Shown: positions 17,773 to 27,096, numbered from the stretch's first letter. The stretch: DNA of 64,000 nucleotides from Azonexus sp. R2A61 (GCF_021401135.1 NZ_JACBFO010000001.1:682001-746000), one strand, 5' to 3'. Notes: generated from the sequence alone by a model not told the origin. Made by a program: numbers and translations.

Positions 17773-20604
17773 ATGGACAGCTATCAAGAAATCGTTTTAC
17801 GGTTAGGTCAATATTTGGAAGATATTGAAGCAGACCGAGCAAAACCGCTTGTCGATGCCGCAAACAAATATCGGCTTGCTGCGGAGGCTATTTGCAAGGC
17901 CATCATACTCGGGCATGGGAGACAGCCACAGGGACTTCTCGAAAAGCTGATTGCAGATGCCTTGAAACATGTCGAAGCTGATGAAACGGCTCGCGATGCA
18001 GGTATGTTCAAAACCGAAATAAGATACCTGCAAAACGTGGGTAACACATATTCTCACGATGGTTCCGGTAGCGATCTATCCAATAAACAGTGTCAGTCGG
18101 CAGCTTTTGATTCATTGACTAAGGTTATTTGGATAGCGTTCTTCGGTAATGGGAATCTTGATGCTCCTAGAATCCCGAGATCAATGGAAAATCAAATTCC
18201 GACCAGAACGCTTGGACGAGTTAAATTCGAAAATCCGAGAGCGGAAGAAGTGGTGCGCCTTTGTTTTCCAAAGCACCGAGTCGAGACTAAGCTAAAACGA
18301 TCCGATCACGACAATCGCCTCGTGTACGACTATGTGACAGCTGATCTTGGAGGCGGATTGTCTAAGGGCATGATTTTTCTTCGATCGCGTACAGCGCTTG
18401 AGAAATCCCTTCACGATTTTCTTGAGATTTTTAGAAATTATTTTCCAGATTCCCTTGAGATTATCACACCGCGAGCTTACCGCCCCGATGGCGGAGAAAT
18501 TGATCGACGAAAATCGATAGTTGATGTTGTGCGAGATTTGTCTTTGGACTCTAGAGGTCGGAAAGTCCATGTGAAGTATTTTGATGATTTTGTGTGGGAT
18601 TCGTGCCTTCCAGAGGTATTCAGGGCTGGCGATTTTTCTGCCGAAAAAACCTCCAATTTCATTGAGCAAACACTCTTTTCTCTGGATGATTCTGGAGAGC
18701 CAGTCGGCGACTATCTAAGCACCTCTGAATATGTCTCAAATATCTTAAAAAGTTCGAATAGCTTTAATCCTGTGCATGTGGTTACGGGGCCTGCTGGAAT
18801 AGGAAAAACAACATTCTGCGACGACATTTCATTATATATTAATTCTCAAGATCGAAAACGAGTTATTCTGTTGTCGGCAACTGATTTTCGTGAGATTTCG
18901 ATTTCTACTAGCATTGATTCAGTGAGCGACCTGTATAAGGTGGCGGTGGCAAATGGCTTGCTCGATGATGCAAACTCAATTGAGAGCCACAACTTCGAAA
19001 TAAATCTAGCATGTGGAAATTTTGTACTGCTAATTGATGGATTTGATGAACTAGAATCTCATTTAGGTACCTCGCTGAATTTTGAAAAGTTCATGAGGTC
19101 ACTGGTTGACCTGGAGGAATGCTTTAGGAAGGTTCTAGTTATTCTGACGGTTAGAAATTACAACTTGGAGCGATTCCAGCATGTTCGACAGGCGTCTATT
19201 TGCCGCTTACGTGGATTTTCTAGCCAGGATACTGATCGTTATCTCGCGGGACGTCTGCCTAAGGAAACTATTCCAGAAGCCAAGAGGCTTTTGCAAGCAT
19301 TTAATGAGAACGGCGAGTCTGAAAGGCTTACAACGATTCCTTTGTACGCGTCACTTATCTGCGATTATTTGATCGATGACGAGGAATCGGTATCAAGCCA
19401 GCCTTTGGTTGTAAAATCTGATAGTGCGAGGTTTTTTACAAGTGGCAAGCCGCTTGATACTTTGGTTAAAAAAATAGTCGATCGTGAAATAACGAAGCAG
19501 TCGCTGGGTAATATCGGCCCGGACGATTTTTTTGATATCTTAATTGAGATTATTCGGGCTCCTCAGTGTACAGTAACTAAGGAAAGTCTACTAAGTTACA
19601 TCAGCGCCTGTGATAGTGATGAGCCGACAGTTAATCCCGTAAATTTTCTGCGAAACCCGTTCCTTTTGTGGGATGGTGAAACTATTACATTCAAATATGA
19701 TTCACTTTCTTACTTCTTTAAATCGCGGCTATTAGCACGCAAAATAATAGACGGTCAGTTTTCCGAACAGCCGGCTATTGAATTCATGGCTGAGTTTTGC
19801 CGTGGGGACGGGCCGCTTTATGACGAGATTGTGGCTGTTCTTCCTCCTGCTACGTATGCATATCGTCCTAATACTATAAAGTGGTTTAGGAGTCTCGTGC
19901 AATATGCTAAAAGAGATGCTGGTTCGACATTGCCTTGGCGTAAAGCCATAAGTGCATTCATGTACTGGGCAGTCAGTAGAAATATCGATAAGGCCGAGCG
20001 CTCCGAAACTATCAATGTGTATTTCGAAAGCAAAATATGGCCAGGGTTCTCCATATTTGGTGAGTTTTTTCCGGTTAATCTGTCCGGGATTACGGTTCAA
20101 GATGGTCATATTGAAAACTACACAAATCTGCAGAACTGTGAATATGTTAACGGTGTCGCTGTTTTCTATAATACACAAGTTAACTTTGATGATCGATCTC
20201 TTCCTGATAAATTGGATCGTTCGCTATTTGGGGCTGGTTGTAAATTTAGCTCAAACCTTTCAGCATCTTTCCAAACAAAGAAAGTGGCAGACGAATCTTG
20301 GTATGAGGTAATTCGTGACAACTTGTATAAGATAATTAAGGTTGGTTTTCGAGCGAATCATTTTTCTTGGAAGAGTGGTAGTGTATATAAAACTGTCACG
20401 GTTGTTGGGAAATTGTCACTTAATGCATACCTTGAGTTCTTAAGCGAAAAAGGTGTTTTGGATATTGAAATTAGCCGTGCTGATTCGGAACCTGGATATG
20501 TCGTATCGAAGAATTGGTCCGACGATGCAAGAAAGCTTGTTGAAGAGAAAAACGTAACGAAGCGGATGGCTGCTTTAATTGCTGATCTAATAAGATCAGC
20601 CTGA
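17773..20604 (+). CDS. NACHT/STAND-type NTPase with HEPN/DUF4145-like N-terminus, candidate anti-phage protein
   Basis: A 943-residue protein. Residues 1-130 are all-helical with NVGNTYSHDG at 88-97, resembling the DUF4145/HEPN-like fold. A mixed region follows (about 140-330). The NTPase has Walker A GPAGIGKTT at 339-347, Walker B LLIDGFDEL at 419-427 and a sensor-like VILTVRNYN, as in NACHT ATPases. A long helical region leads to a short segment with Asn-rich turns (ITVQDGHIENYTNLQNC) and a winged-helix-like end. No transmembrane helix is evident. DNA is clearly more AT-rich than its neighbours, suggesting transfer. Such proteins often sense phage and trigger abortive infection; that role is inference. 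Confidence 0.8.
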   Translation: MDSYQEIVLRLGQYLEDIEADRAKPLVDAANKYRLAAEAICKAIILGHGRQPQGLLEKLIADALKHVEADETARDAGMFKTEIRYLQNVGNTYSHDGSGSDLSNKQCQSAAFDSLTKVIWIAFFGNGNLDAPRIPRSMENQIPTRTLGRVKFENPRAEEVVRLCFPKHRVETKLKRSDHDNRLVYDYVTADLGGGLSKGMIFLRSRTALEKSLHDFLEIFRNYFPDSLEIITPRAYRPDGGEIDRRKSIVDVVRDLSLDSRGRKVHVKYFDDFVWDSCLPEVFRAGDFSAEKTSNFIEQTLFSLDDSGEPVGDYLSTSEYVSNILKSSNSFNPVHVVTGPAGIGKTTFCDDISLYINSQDRKRVILLSATDFREISISTSIDSVSDLYKVAVANGLLDDANSIESHNFEINLACGNFVLLIDGFDELESHLGTSLNFEKFMRSLVDLEECFRKVLVILTVRNYNLERFQHVRQASICRLRGFSSQDTDRYLAGRLPKETIPEAKRLLQAFNENGESERLTTIPLYASLICDYLIDDEESVSSQPLVVKSDSARFFTSGKPLDTLVKKIVDREITKQSLGNIGPDDFFDILIEIIRAPQCTVTKESLLSYISACDSDEPTVNPVNFLRNPFLLWDGETITFKYDSLSYFFKSRLLARKIIDGQFSEQPAIEFMAEFCRGDGPLYDEIVAVLPPATYAYRPNTIKWFRSLVQYAKRDAGSTLPWRKAISAFMYWAVSRNIDKAERSETINVYFESKIWPGFSIFGEFFPVNLSGITVQDGHIENYTNLQNCEYVNGVAVFYNTQVNFDDRSLPDKLDRSLFGAGCKFSSNLSASFQTKKVADESWYEVIRDNLYKIIKVGFRANHFSWKSGSVYKTVTVVGKLSLNAYLEFLSEKGVLDIEISRADSEPGYVVSKNWSDDARKLVEEKNVTKRMAALIADLIRSA

Positions 20605-20874
20605 TAGCGATCTACAGATTTATGGTTTCACTAATGTGCTGGATTCTGCGCTTTGTCTCCACGGAGCCTACGCGGCCGATCAATAGAAGTCGGCACTGGG
20701 CACGGGAAGGCGCGCTCCCCTTTAGTGGCTACCGGTCTGGTCTTGCTTCTGTTAATGGTTGCAATGGCCGATCAGCACTTGAAGCTTATTAAATAACCGC
20801 ATACGTATAACAATTCTTAACCCACCCCTCCGCCCCACCCCGGTACGATAGCCTTTTCCCCTCAGGAGCGAATC
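20605..20874. other. Noncoding flank of the NTPase gene
   Basis: A 270-base stretch of intermediate composition between the NTPase and a YidB-family gene. I see no tRNA, no insertion-sequence end and no direct repeat shared with the region before the NTPase (17576-17772). A short open frame of about 57 codons from 20622 has no ribosome-binding site or recognisable product. The last 60 bases should hold the promoter of the next gene. Confidence 0.5.
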
Positions 20875-21285
20875 ATGGGTCTTCTCGATCAAGTAGTCGG
20901 CGGGCTGGCCGCCAATGCCCTCGGTGGCAAGGGTAACGGGCTGGCCGAGATGGCCATGCAGTTGGTCAATCAGTATCCGGGCGGCCTCGGCGGTCTGGTG
21001 CAGGCTTTTCAGCAGGGTGGGCTGGGTGAGATCGTCAATTCCTGGGTGTCGACCGGGCAGAACCTGCCGGTGTCGGGCGATCAGTTGAGTTCGGTGCTCG
21101 GCAGCGACTTCCTCGGCAAGCTGGCCGGGCAGGCCGGGGTGGCGCCGCAGGAGGTGGCGAACGGGCTGGCCGAATTCCTGCCCGGGCTGGTCGATCAACT
21201 GACGCCGGGCGGCAAGCTGCCGGAAGGCGGCGACCTGCTGGCGCAGGGGCTGAACATGCTGAAGAAGGGCGGGCTGTTCGGCTGA
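20875..21285 (+). CDS. YidB family (DUF937) protein
   Basis: A 136-residue cytoplasmic protein with the repeated Gly/Leu pattern of YidB/DUF937 (MGLLDQVVGGLAANALGG; PGGLGGLVQAFQQGGLGEIVNSWVSTGQN; GVAPQEVANGLAEFLPGLVDQLTPGGKLPE). The function of this family is not established. The ATG is preceded by CAGGAG. It stands between a horizontally acquired-looking NTPase gene and a VOC protein and appears to be native host DNA by composition. Confidence 0.88.
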   Translation: MGLLDQVVGGLAANALGGKGNGLAEMAMQLVNQYPGGLGGLVQAFQQGGLGEIVNSWVSTGQNLPVSGDQLSSVLGSDFLGKLAGQAGVAPQEVANGLAEFLPGLVDQLTPGGKLPEGGDLLAQGLNMLKKGGLFG

Positions 21286-21314
21286 GGCCGGGCGGCGTCT
21301 GCCGGGAGCGTCCG

Positions 21315-21698
21315 ATGAAATTCGGCTACACCATCCTTTATGTCGATGATGTCCGCCGGACGCTCGATTTCTACGTTGCCGCCTTCGGGCTGAGCGTGCG
21401 CTTCCTGCATGAGAGCGGCGACTTCGGCGAGCTGGAGACTGGCGGCACGGCGCTCGCCTTTTCCTCGCGGGCGCTGATGCGCCAGCTGGGTAAGCAGCCG
21501 TCGGCGCCGGTTTGCGGCGCGCCCAGTTTCGAAATTGCTTTCGTCTGCGACGATGTCGCGGCGGCGGTCGACCGCGCGCTGGCGGCCGGGGCGCGCCTGG
21601 TGCAGGCGCCGGAGGCGATGCCCTGGGGGCAGACGGTGGCTTACGTGGCCGACCTGGAAGGTTTCCTGGTCGAGCTGTGTACGCCGGTCGGCGGCTAG
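21315..21698 (+). CDS. VOC family (glyoxalase/bleomycin-resistance fold) protein
   Basis: A 127-residue protein with two beta-alpha-beta-beta-beta modules. The start MKFGYTILYVDDVRRTLDFYVAAFGL and the second half SFEIAFVCDDVAAAVDRALAAGARL...WGQTVAYVADLEGFLVELCTPV are typical of the vicinal-oxygen-chelate superfamily. Possible metal ligands are a Glu in GELETGG and the terminal Glu in LVELC, but a histidine ligand is not obvious, so catalysis is uncertain. It ends four bases into the convergent hemW gene. Confidence 0.83.
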   Translation: MKFGYTILYVDDVRRTLDFYVAAFGLSVRFLHESGDFGELETGGTALAFSSRALMRQLGKQPSAPVCGAPSFEIAFVCDDVAAAVDRALAAGARLVQAPEAMPWGQTVAYVADLEGFLVELCTPVGG

Positions 21699-22903
21699 AG
21701 GAAGCGTTCGAGCAATACGTTGAGGAAGCGCCGGCCCTTGGCGGTCGGCGCGATCTTTTCCGGGCCGAGGTCGAGCAGACCGTCGGCCTGCGCCGCCTTG
21801 AGTTGCGGCAGGATCGCGGTCAGCGGCCGCGAGGTGCGCAGTTCGAACAGGCTGGGGGCGAAGCCGTCGGCCAGGCGCAGCGCGTTCATCATGAATTCGA
21901 AGGGCAGTTCGGCGACGGCGACTTCGTGCTCTTCCTGAATCGGTCGACCGGCGCGGACATTTTCCAGATAGGCCTTGGGGTGCTTGTGGCGCATCTGGCG
22001 CAGCACGCGGTCGTGCAGCGTCAGCTTGGAATGGGCGCCGGCGCCGATGCCGAGGTAGTCGCCGAAATGCCAGTAGTTGAGGTTGTGCAGGCACTGCCGG
22101 CCGGGCTGGGCGAAGGCCGAGGTCTCGTAGTTGGCGTAGCCGGCGGCGGCCAGCCGGGCTTCGATGGCTTCCTGCATGTCGGCGCACAGGTCGCCTTCGG
22201 GCAGGTCGGGCGGGAAGGCGGCGAAGTGCGTGTTCGGCTCCAGCGTTAGCTGGTAGCAGGAGAGGTGCGGCGGCGCGAAGGACAGCGCGGTGTCGATGTC
22301 GGCGAGCGCTTGCGCCTGCGTTTGATAAGGCAGGCCGTACATCAGGTCGAGATTGAAGCGCTCGAAGTGCTCGCCGGCCAGTTGCGCCGCGCGCTTCGCT
22401 TCGGCGCTGCCGTGGATGCGGCCGAGCGCCTTGAGGTGCTCGTCGTTGAAGCTCTGGATGCCGAGCGACAGCCGATTGACCCCGGCGGCGCGAAAGCCGG
22501 CGAACTTGCCGGCCTCGACCGTGCCGGGATTGGCTTCGAGCGTGATCTCTGCCTCCGGCGACAACATCGCCAGCGCCCGGAAGGCGCCGATCAGCTCGTC
22601 GATGGCGCCCGGCGACAGCAGGCTGGGCGTGCCGCCGCCGAAGAACACTGTCTGCACCGGCCGGCCCCAGATCAGCGGCAGCGCCGACTGCAGATCGGCG
22701 ATCAGCGCATCGACATACTCGCGCTCGGGAATCTCGCCGCCGTTCTCGTGCGAGTTGAAGTCGCAATACGGACACTTGCGCACGCACCACGGGATATGGA
22801 CGTAGAGCGAGAGGACCGGGGATTTGCGGAATTCGAGCGGATTTTCGGGGTTTTTTGCGGTCGACCGTACGGGTTCGGCAAAAATCGGGATGGTCTTCGC
22901 CAC
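21695..22903 (-). CDS. hemW: Radical SAM heme chaperone HemW
   Basis: A 402-residue radical SAM protein, formerly called HemN-like, that carries heme to target proteins. The [4Fe-4S] motif is CVRKCPYCDF, near residue 40, in SLYVHIPWCVRKCPYCDFNSHE. FFGGGTPSLL and LGIQSFND follow, and the C-terminal HemN_C region is intact. HemW lacks the fourth cysteine of true coproporphyrinogen oxidases, consistent here. The only usable start upstream of the core is the GTG at 22903, giving a roughly 30-residue N-terminal extension that contains a GCGGTCGACCG palindrome. It follows rdgB by two bases. Confidence 0.85.
   Translation of the reverse strand: MAKTIPIFAEPVRSTAKNPENPLEFRKSPVLSLYVHIPWCVRKCPYCDFNSHENGGEIPEREYVDALIADLQSALPLIWGRPVQTVFFGGGTPSLLSPGAIDELIGAFRALAMLSPEAEITLEANPGTVEAGKFAGFRAAGVNRLSLGIQSFNDEHLKALGRIHGSAEAKRAAQLAGEHFERFNLDLMYGLPYQTQAQALADIDTALSFAPPHLSCYQLTLEPNTHFAAFPPDLPEGDLCADMQEAIEARLAAAGYANYETSAFAQPGRQCLHNLNYWHFGDYLGIGAGAHSKLTLHDRVLRQMRHKHPKAYLENVRAGRPIQEEHEVAVAELPFEFMMNALRLADGFAPSLFELRTSRPLTAILPQLKAAQADGLLDLGPEKIAPTAKGRRFLNVLLERFL
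22857..22868. repeat. Palindromic repeat 3, degenerate and inside the hemW 5' end
   Basis: GCGGTCGACCGT with TTTTT to the left and TTCGGCAAAAAT to the right: the family core and outer pattern, with decayed arms. It lies within the extended hemW reading frame (residues about 12-16, V-R-S-T-A) rather than in a true gap. Confidence 0.55.
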
Positions 22904-22905
22904 GC

Positions 22906-23493
22906 TCAGAGTTCCGGCAGCCGCTCGATCAGCTTCTGCATCGCCCGGCCGCGGTGCGAGACGCGGTTCTTGGTATCGGCGTCGAGTTCGGCGGCGGTTT
23001 TTCCGAACTCCGGGACGAAGAACAGCGGGTCGTAGCCGAAGCCGCCGTCGCCGCGGTGTTGGTCGACGATTTGGCCGTACCATTCGCCTTCGGCGATGAT
23101 CGGTTGCGGGTCGTCGGCGCTGCGGCAGAGGACCAGGCAGCTGACGAAGTGGGCGCGGCGGTCAGCCTTGCCGGCGAGTTCGGCGAGCAGTTTTTCGTTG
23201 TTGCGGGCATCGGATTTCGGTTCGCCGGCATAACGGGCGGAAATTACGCCCGGCGCGCCGCCGAGCGCCTTGACGCACAGGCCGGAGTCGTCGGCGAGCG
23301 CCGGCAGGCCGCTGAGCCGGGCGGCGTGGCGGGCTTTGGCCAGCGCGTTCTCGACGAAGGTGCAGTGCGGCTCCTCGGCTTCCGGGATGCCGAGCTGGCC
23401 TTGTGGGATGACTTCGAAGCCGAGCGGTGCGAGCAGCGCGTTGAGCTCCTTCATCTTCTTGGCGTTGTTCGAGGCGAGGACGAGTTTTTGCAT
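22906..23493 (-). CDS. rdgB: XTP/dITP pyrophosphatase RdgB
   Basis: House-cleaning nucleotidase that hydrolyses non-canonical purine triphosphates (ITP, XTP). The 195-residue protein begins MQKLVLASNNAKKMKELNALL, with the SNNxxK nucleotide motif, and continues through ALADDSGLCVKALGGAPGVISARYAG and FGYDPLFFVPEFGKTAAEL. It is the third gene from the end of a minus-strand run kinase-PP2C-rph-rdgB-hemW. All family signatures are intact. Confidence 0.94.
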   Translation of the reverse strand: MQKLVLASNNAKKMKELNALLAPLGFEVIPQGQLGIPEAEEPHCTFVENALAKARHAARLSGLPALADDSGLCVKALGGAPGVISARYAGEPKSDARNNEKLLAELAGKADRRAHFVSCLVLCRSADDPQPIIAEGEWYGQIVDQHRGDGGFGYDPLFFVPEFGKTAAELDADTKNRVSHRGRAMQKLIERLPEL

Positions 23494-23523
23494 GGCGGGG
23501 AAATCCGGGCGTCGGAAATTGGC

Positions 23524-23551
23524 GGAATCTGACGGTCGACCGTCAGATTCC
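23524..23551. repeat. Palindromic repeat 4 (GTCGAC-centred, 28 bp perfect)
   Basis: Perfect 28-bp palindrome, half-site GGAATCTGACGGTC plus its complement, between rdgB and rph. The core here is ACGGTCGACCGT, a compensated variant of the usual GCGGTCGACCGC, and GGGAAAAAC follows. Compensated changes in both arms suggest that pairing is maintained. Confidence 0.72.
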
Positions 23552-23563
23552 GGGAAAAACGGT

Positions 23564-24280
23564 TCAGCTGGCGAGCGCGCTCTGCTGTTCGGCGACCAGC
23601 TGGCGGATGCCCATCTGGGCGAGGTCCATCAGCACGTTCATCTGTTCGCGGCTGAATGGCTCGCCTTCGGCCGTGCCCTGGACTTCGACGATGCCGCCCT
23701 TGCCGGTCATGATCACGTTCATGTCGGTGTCGCAGTTGGAGTCTTCCGGGTAGTCGAGGTCGAGCACGGCGCTGCCTTCATAGATGCCGACCGAGATCGC
23801 GGCGACGTGGTCCTTGACCGGGTTGGCCGCCAGCTTGCCGGCCTGCACCAGCTTTTCGCAGGCTTCGTAGAGGGCGATCCAGGCGCCGGTGATCGAGGCG
23901 CAGCGGGTGCCGCCGTCGGCTTGCAGGACGTCGCAGTCGAGGGTGATCTGGCGTTCGCCGAGCGCCTTGAGGTCGGTCACGGCGCGCAGGCTGCGGCCGA
24001 TCAGGCGCTGGATTTCCTGGGTGCGGCCGGTCTGCTTGCCCTTGGCGGCTTCACGCGACGAACGGGTGTGCGTGGCGCGCGGCAGCATGCCGTATTCGGC
24101 GGTGACCCAGCCCTGGCCCTTGCCGCGCAGGAAGGGCGGCAGGCTTTCCTCGACCGAGGCGGTGCACAGCACGCGGGTGTCGCCCATTTCGATCAGCACC
24201 GAACCTTCGGCGTGGCGGGTGAAATTGCGGGTGATCTTGACGGCGCGGAGCTGGTCCGGCTGGCGTTGGCTGGGACGCAT
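23564..24280 (-). CDS. rph: Ribonuclease PH
   Basis: Phosphorolytic 3'-5' exoribonuclease that trims tRNA 3' ends. The 238-residue protein begins [20 protein letters not shown] and includes [19 protein letters not shown], the phosphate-site region [16 protein letters not shown], and the active-site acids in [12 protein letters not shown]. The C-terminus is full length, unlike the frameshifted E. coli K-12 gene. It is transcribed with the PP2C gene 10 bases upstream. Confidence 0.95.
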   Translation of the reverse strand: MRPSQRQPDQLRAVKITRNFTRHAEGSVLIEMGDTRVLCTASVEESLPPFLRGKGQGWVTAEYGMLPRATHTRSSREAAKGKQTGRTQEIQRLIGRSLRAVTDLKALGERQITLDCDVLQADGGTRCASITGAWIALYEACEKLVQAGKLAANPVKDHVAAISVGIYEGSAVLDLDYPEDSNCDTDMNVIMTGKGGIVEVQGTAEGEPFSREQMNVLMDLAQMGIRQLVAEQQSALAS

Positions 24281-24290
24281 GGGGATTTCC

Positions 24291-25208
24291 TTATTTTTTC
24301 GGGTTGTACTTGTCGATGGCGGCGCGGATTTCGTCGATCGCCGCCTCGATCTCGTCTTCCGACAGTTCGCTCTTGTAGGCCGGGTTGCGGCCGAACTGGT
24401 CGAGTCGCGTGGTGACCTGGTCGATCGACATGGTCTGGGTCGAGATGGCGCTGCTGGCTTCTTCGACGTAGTGGTCTTCCCAGCGTACGGCGACGACCGA
24501 CAGATTGTCGCCGTACTGGCCGCCCTTGGTTTCCGCCTGCGACAGCAGCATCGGCACCACTTGCAGCAGGTTGGCGCCCTTGAGCGCGACGGCCATCGTT
24601 TCGCCGGAGGTGACGCCCCACAGGCCGTCGGTGCACAGCAGCAGGATGTCGCCGTGTTCCAGCGGCGTCTTGCGCGAGTAGTCGATTTCCGGCGGTGTCG
24701 GGCTGCCGAGGCAGCTGTAGATCTTGTTGCGGTCGGGGTGGCGGGCGGCCTGCGCTTCGCTGACCAGGCCTTCCTCGAGCAGCAGGCGGATGCGCGAATG
24801 ATCCTTGGTCTGGGCGATGATGCGGCCGTTGCGCATCAGGAACAGACGCGAATCGCCGGCATGCGCCCAGTAGGCGATGTTGTCCTGGACCACGCAGGCA
24901 ACGCAGGTGGTGCGTGGCGAATCGGCCAGCCGGTGGCGGGCGGTGTAGTCGAGGATGGCGTGGTGGGCGTTGGTCATGCCCTTCTGCAGGAAGCGGAAAG
25001 GGTCGGCGAGCGCCGGCCGGGCCTCGCGCTGGAAGGCGTCGGCCAGTGTCTGGACGGCGATCTGGGCGGCGACTTCGCCGTGGTGATGACCGCCCATGCC
25101 GTCGGCGACCACCATCATCAGCGCGTCGCGCGAATAGCAGTAGCTCAGGCGGTCTTCGTTGTTGGCGCGGCCGCCCTGGCGGCTTTCCTGATAGATGGTG
25201 AATCTCAT
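24291..25208 (-). CDS. PP2C-family serine/threonine phosphatase
   Basis: A 305-residue metal-dependent phosphatase. Metal-binding acids are in [36 protein letters not shown] and [10 protein letters not shown], all intact. A C-terminal extension of about 55 residues past the catalytic core is helical and acidic. The gene overlaps the stop of the kinase gene by four bases, so the two are translationally coupled. The pair should reversibly phosphorylate shared targets, including the kinase itself; substrates are unknown. No type VI secretion genes are nearby, unlike PppA/PpkA pairs. Confidence 0.88.
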   Translation of the reverse strand: MRFTIYQESRQGGRANNEDRLSYCYSRDALMMVVADGMGGHHHGEVAAQIAVQTLADAFQREARPALADPFRFLQKGMTNAHHAILDYTARHRLADSPRTTCVACVVQDNIAYWAHAGDSRLFLMRNGRIIAQTKDHSRIRLLLEEGLVSEAQAARHPDRNKIYSCLGSPTPPEIDYSRKTPLEHGDILLLCTDGLWGVTSGETMAVALKGANLLQVVPMLLSQAETKGGQYGDNLSVVAVRWEDHYVEEASSAISTQTMSIDQVTTRLDQFGRNPAYKSELSEDEIEAAIDEIRAAIDKYNPKK

Positions 25209-26149
25209 CGGGCAGCGTTCCGGAATTTGCCGACGACGCGGTCGAACCAGCCAGGCTCGGCCTTGTGCATCGGCGGGACGGTGGCGACCAGCGCCTTCTG
25301 CAGGGCGAACACGCTTTGCGGACGGTACAGGTGGTTGAGGTTCAGGCACCAGTCGATGATTTCGAGCAGCCGGTCCGACAACTGCCCTTCCCAGCGCACC
25401 ATCGCCGGCGTCAGCGTGTCCTTCTTCAGCCGCTCGTCGGCGGCCGGCGGCGGGCAGCCGGCCAGGCAGGCGTACATCGAGGCGCCGACGCTGTAGATGT
25501 CGCTCCACGGCCCCAGATCCTTGCGGTTGCCGTAGTGTTCGGGCGACGCGAAGCCCGGGGTGTACATCGGCTTGAGCATCGGCTGGTCGCTGACCAGGGT
25601 TTGCCGGGCGGCGCCGAAATCGATCAACACCGGGGTGTTGTCGGCGCGCAGATAAATGTTCGAGGGCTTCAGGTCGAGATGCAGCAGTTTGTGCGAATGC
25701 ACTTCGCGCAGGCCGTTCAGCATGCGGGTGAACACGTTGCGGATGAAACGCTCGGAAACGTGTCCCTGGTGCTTCTGGATGTATTCCTGCAGGGTGCGGC
25801 CGTGCTCGTATTCCATGACCATGTAGACGGTCTCGTTGGCCCGGAAGAAGTTGAGCACGCGGATCACGTTGGGATGCGACAGCTTGGCCAGCGCCCGCCC
25901 TTCCTCGAAGAAACACTTCATGCCGTAGCGGAAGGCGCCCAGGTGTTCCGGCGTGATCAGCGGCTTGACTTCGCCCTTGGCCCGCAATGCCAGGCTGTTC
26001 GGCAGGTATTCCTTGATCGCCACCTGCCGGCCGTCGGGGTCCGCGGCGAGATACACGATGGAGAAACCGCCAAGCGAAAGCTGGCGATCTATCGTGTACT
26101 CCTCCAGTGGGTGCCCCCCGGGCAGCGGGTGATTGGCTTGTTGCGCCAT
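25205..26149 (-). CDS. Hanks-type serine/threonine protein kinase
   Basis: A 314-residue soluble kinase. The glycine-rich loop is LSLGGFSIVYLA, the lysine is in VAIKEYLP, the catalytic loop HLDLKPSNIYL, the metal loop DFGAAR and the APE-like segment FASPEHYG. HLD replaces HRD in the catalytic loop, a variant shared by part of the STYKc family. No membrane helix or sensor domain is seen C-terminal to the kinase, only a roughly 40-residue tail. The gene is divergent from yicC and shares a 77-base intergenic region with it. Confidence 0.88.
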   Translation of the reverse strand: MAQQANHPLPGGHPLEEYTIDRQLSLGGFSIVYLAADPDGRQVAIKEYLPNSLALRAKGEVKPLITPEHLGAFRYGMKCFFEEGRALAKLSHPNVIRVLNFFRANETVYMVMEYEHGRTLQEYIQKHQGHVSERFIRNVFTRMLNGLREVHSHKLLHLDLKPSNIYLRADNTPVLIDFGAARQTLVSDQPMLKPMYTPGFASPEHYGNRKDLGPWSDIYSVGASMYACLAGCPPPAADERLKKDTLTPAMVRWEGQLSDRLLEIIDWCLNLNHLYRPQSVFALQKALVATVPPMHKAEPGWFDRVVGKFRNAAR

Positions 26150-26226
26150 CTGTCTCGCGGTTATGATCCAGAGGCAGGCATTGTCGGGCGTGTTGTCCGA
26201 CCTGTAAAGCTGGAGACTCCCCGAGC

Positions 26227-27093
26227 ATGATATGCAGCATGACCGGATATGCAGTGAAAACCCGCGATCTTGAACGCGGCACGCTGCAGATCGAACTGAA
26301 AAGCGTCAATTCCCGTTACCTCGATTTCCACTTCCGCATCGCCGACGATCTGCGGGCCCTGGAAATCCCGCTGCGCGAGTTGCTGGCCAGCCATCTGTCG
26401 CGCGGCAAGGTCGAGTGCCGGCTGTCGTTCAACGCAGCGGCGGCGCGCGGCGAGCAACTGCAGATCAATGGCGAGCTGCTGTCGTCGTTGCGCCTGCTCG
26501 GCGCGCAAGTCCGGGAAGCGCTGCCCGAGGCGTCGCCGCTATCGGTCAACGAAGTGTTGCGCTGGCCCGGCATGTTCGGTGAGCAGGGCATCGATTTTGC
26601 CGCGCTGGGCCCGGAAGTGTTGGCGCTGGCGCGCGAAGCACTGAAGGATTTCACCGCGACACGGGCACGCGAAGGTGAAAAACTGGCCCAGACCATCGTC
26701 GACCGCGTCGATGCGATGCGCGAGATCGTGCGCGGCGTCGAGCCGCGCATTCCGGAAGCGCAGGCGCTGTTCACCGACAAGCTGCGGCAGCGGTTGGTCG
26801 AGGCGCTGGGCAACGCCAGCGACGACCGCATCCTGCAGGAAGTCGCCGTGTTTGCCACGCGCATCGACGTCGCCGAGGAACTGGCCCGCCTGAACACCCA
26901 TCTCGACGAAGTGCGACGTATCCTGAAAGCCGGCGGCGCCTGCGGCAAGCGTCTTGATTTCCTGATGCAGGAACTGAATCGCGAAGCCAATACCCTGGCG
27001 TCGAAGTCGGCGATCACCGAAGTGTCGCAGGCGGCGATGGAGCTCAAGCTGCTGATCGAGCAGATGCGCGAGCAGATCCAGAACCTGGAATAA
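26227..27093 (+). CDS. yicC: YicC family endoribonuclease
   Basis: A 288-residue member of the YicC/YloC stress-associated endoribonuclease family. The typical start MICSMTGYAVKT is present, followed by IELKSVNSRYLDFHFRIADDLR. The C-terminal DUF1732 domain contains RLNTHLDEVRRIL and LDFLMQELNREANTLASKS. The gene heads the yicC-gmk-rpoZ-spoT run, a common order in proteobacteria. Its cellular role is still not well defined. Confidence 0.92.
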   Translation: MICSMTGYAVKTRDLERGTLQIELKSVNSRYLDFHFRIADDLRALEIPLRELLASHLSRGKVECRLSFNAAAARGEQLQINGELLSSLRLLGAQVREALPEASPLSVNEVLRWPGMFGEQGIDFAALGPEVLALAREALKDFTATRAREGEKLAQTIVDRVDAMREIVRGVEPRIPEAQALFTDKLRQRLVEALGNASDDRILQEVAVFATRIDVAEELARLNTHLDEVRRILKAGGACGKRLDFLMQELNREANTLASKSAITEVSQAAMELKLLIEQMREQIQNLE

Positions 27094-27096
27094 GGA

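Noticed and set aside
20605-20874. Remnant of a transposable element beside the NTPase gene.
   Set aside because: No terminal inverted repeats, target duplication or transposase-like reading frame could be found on either strand.
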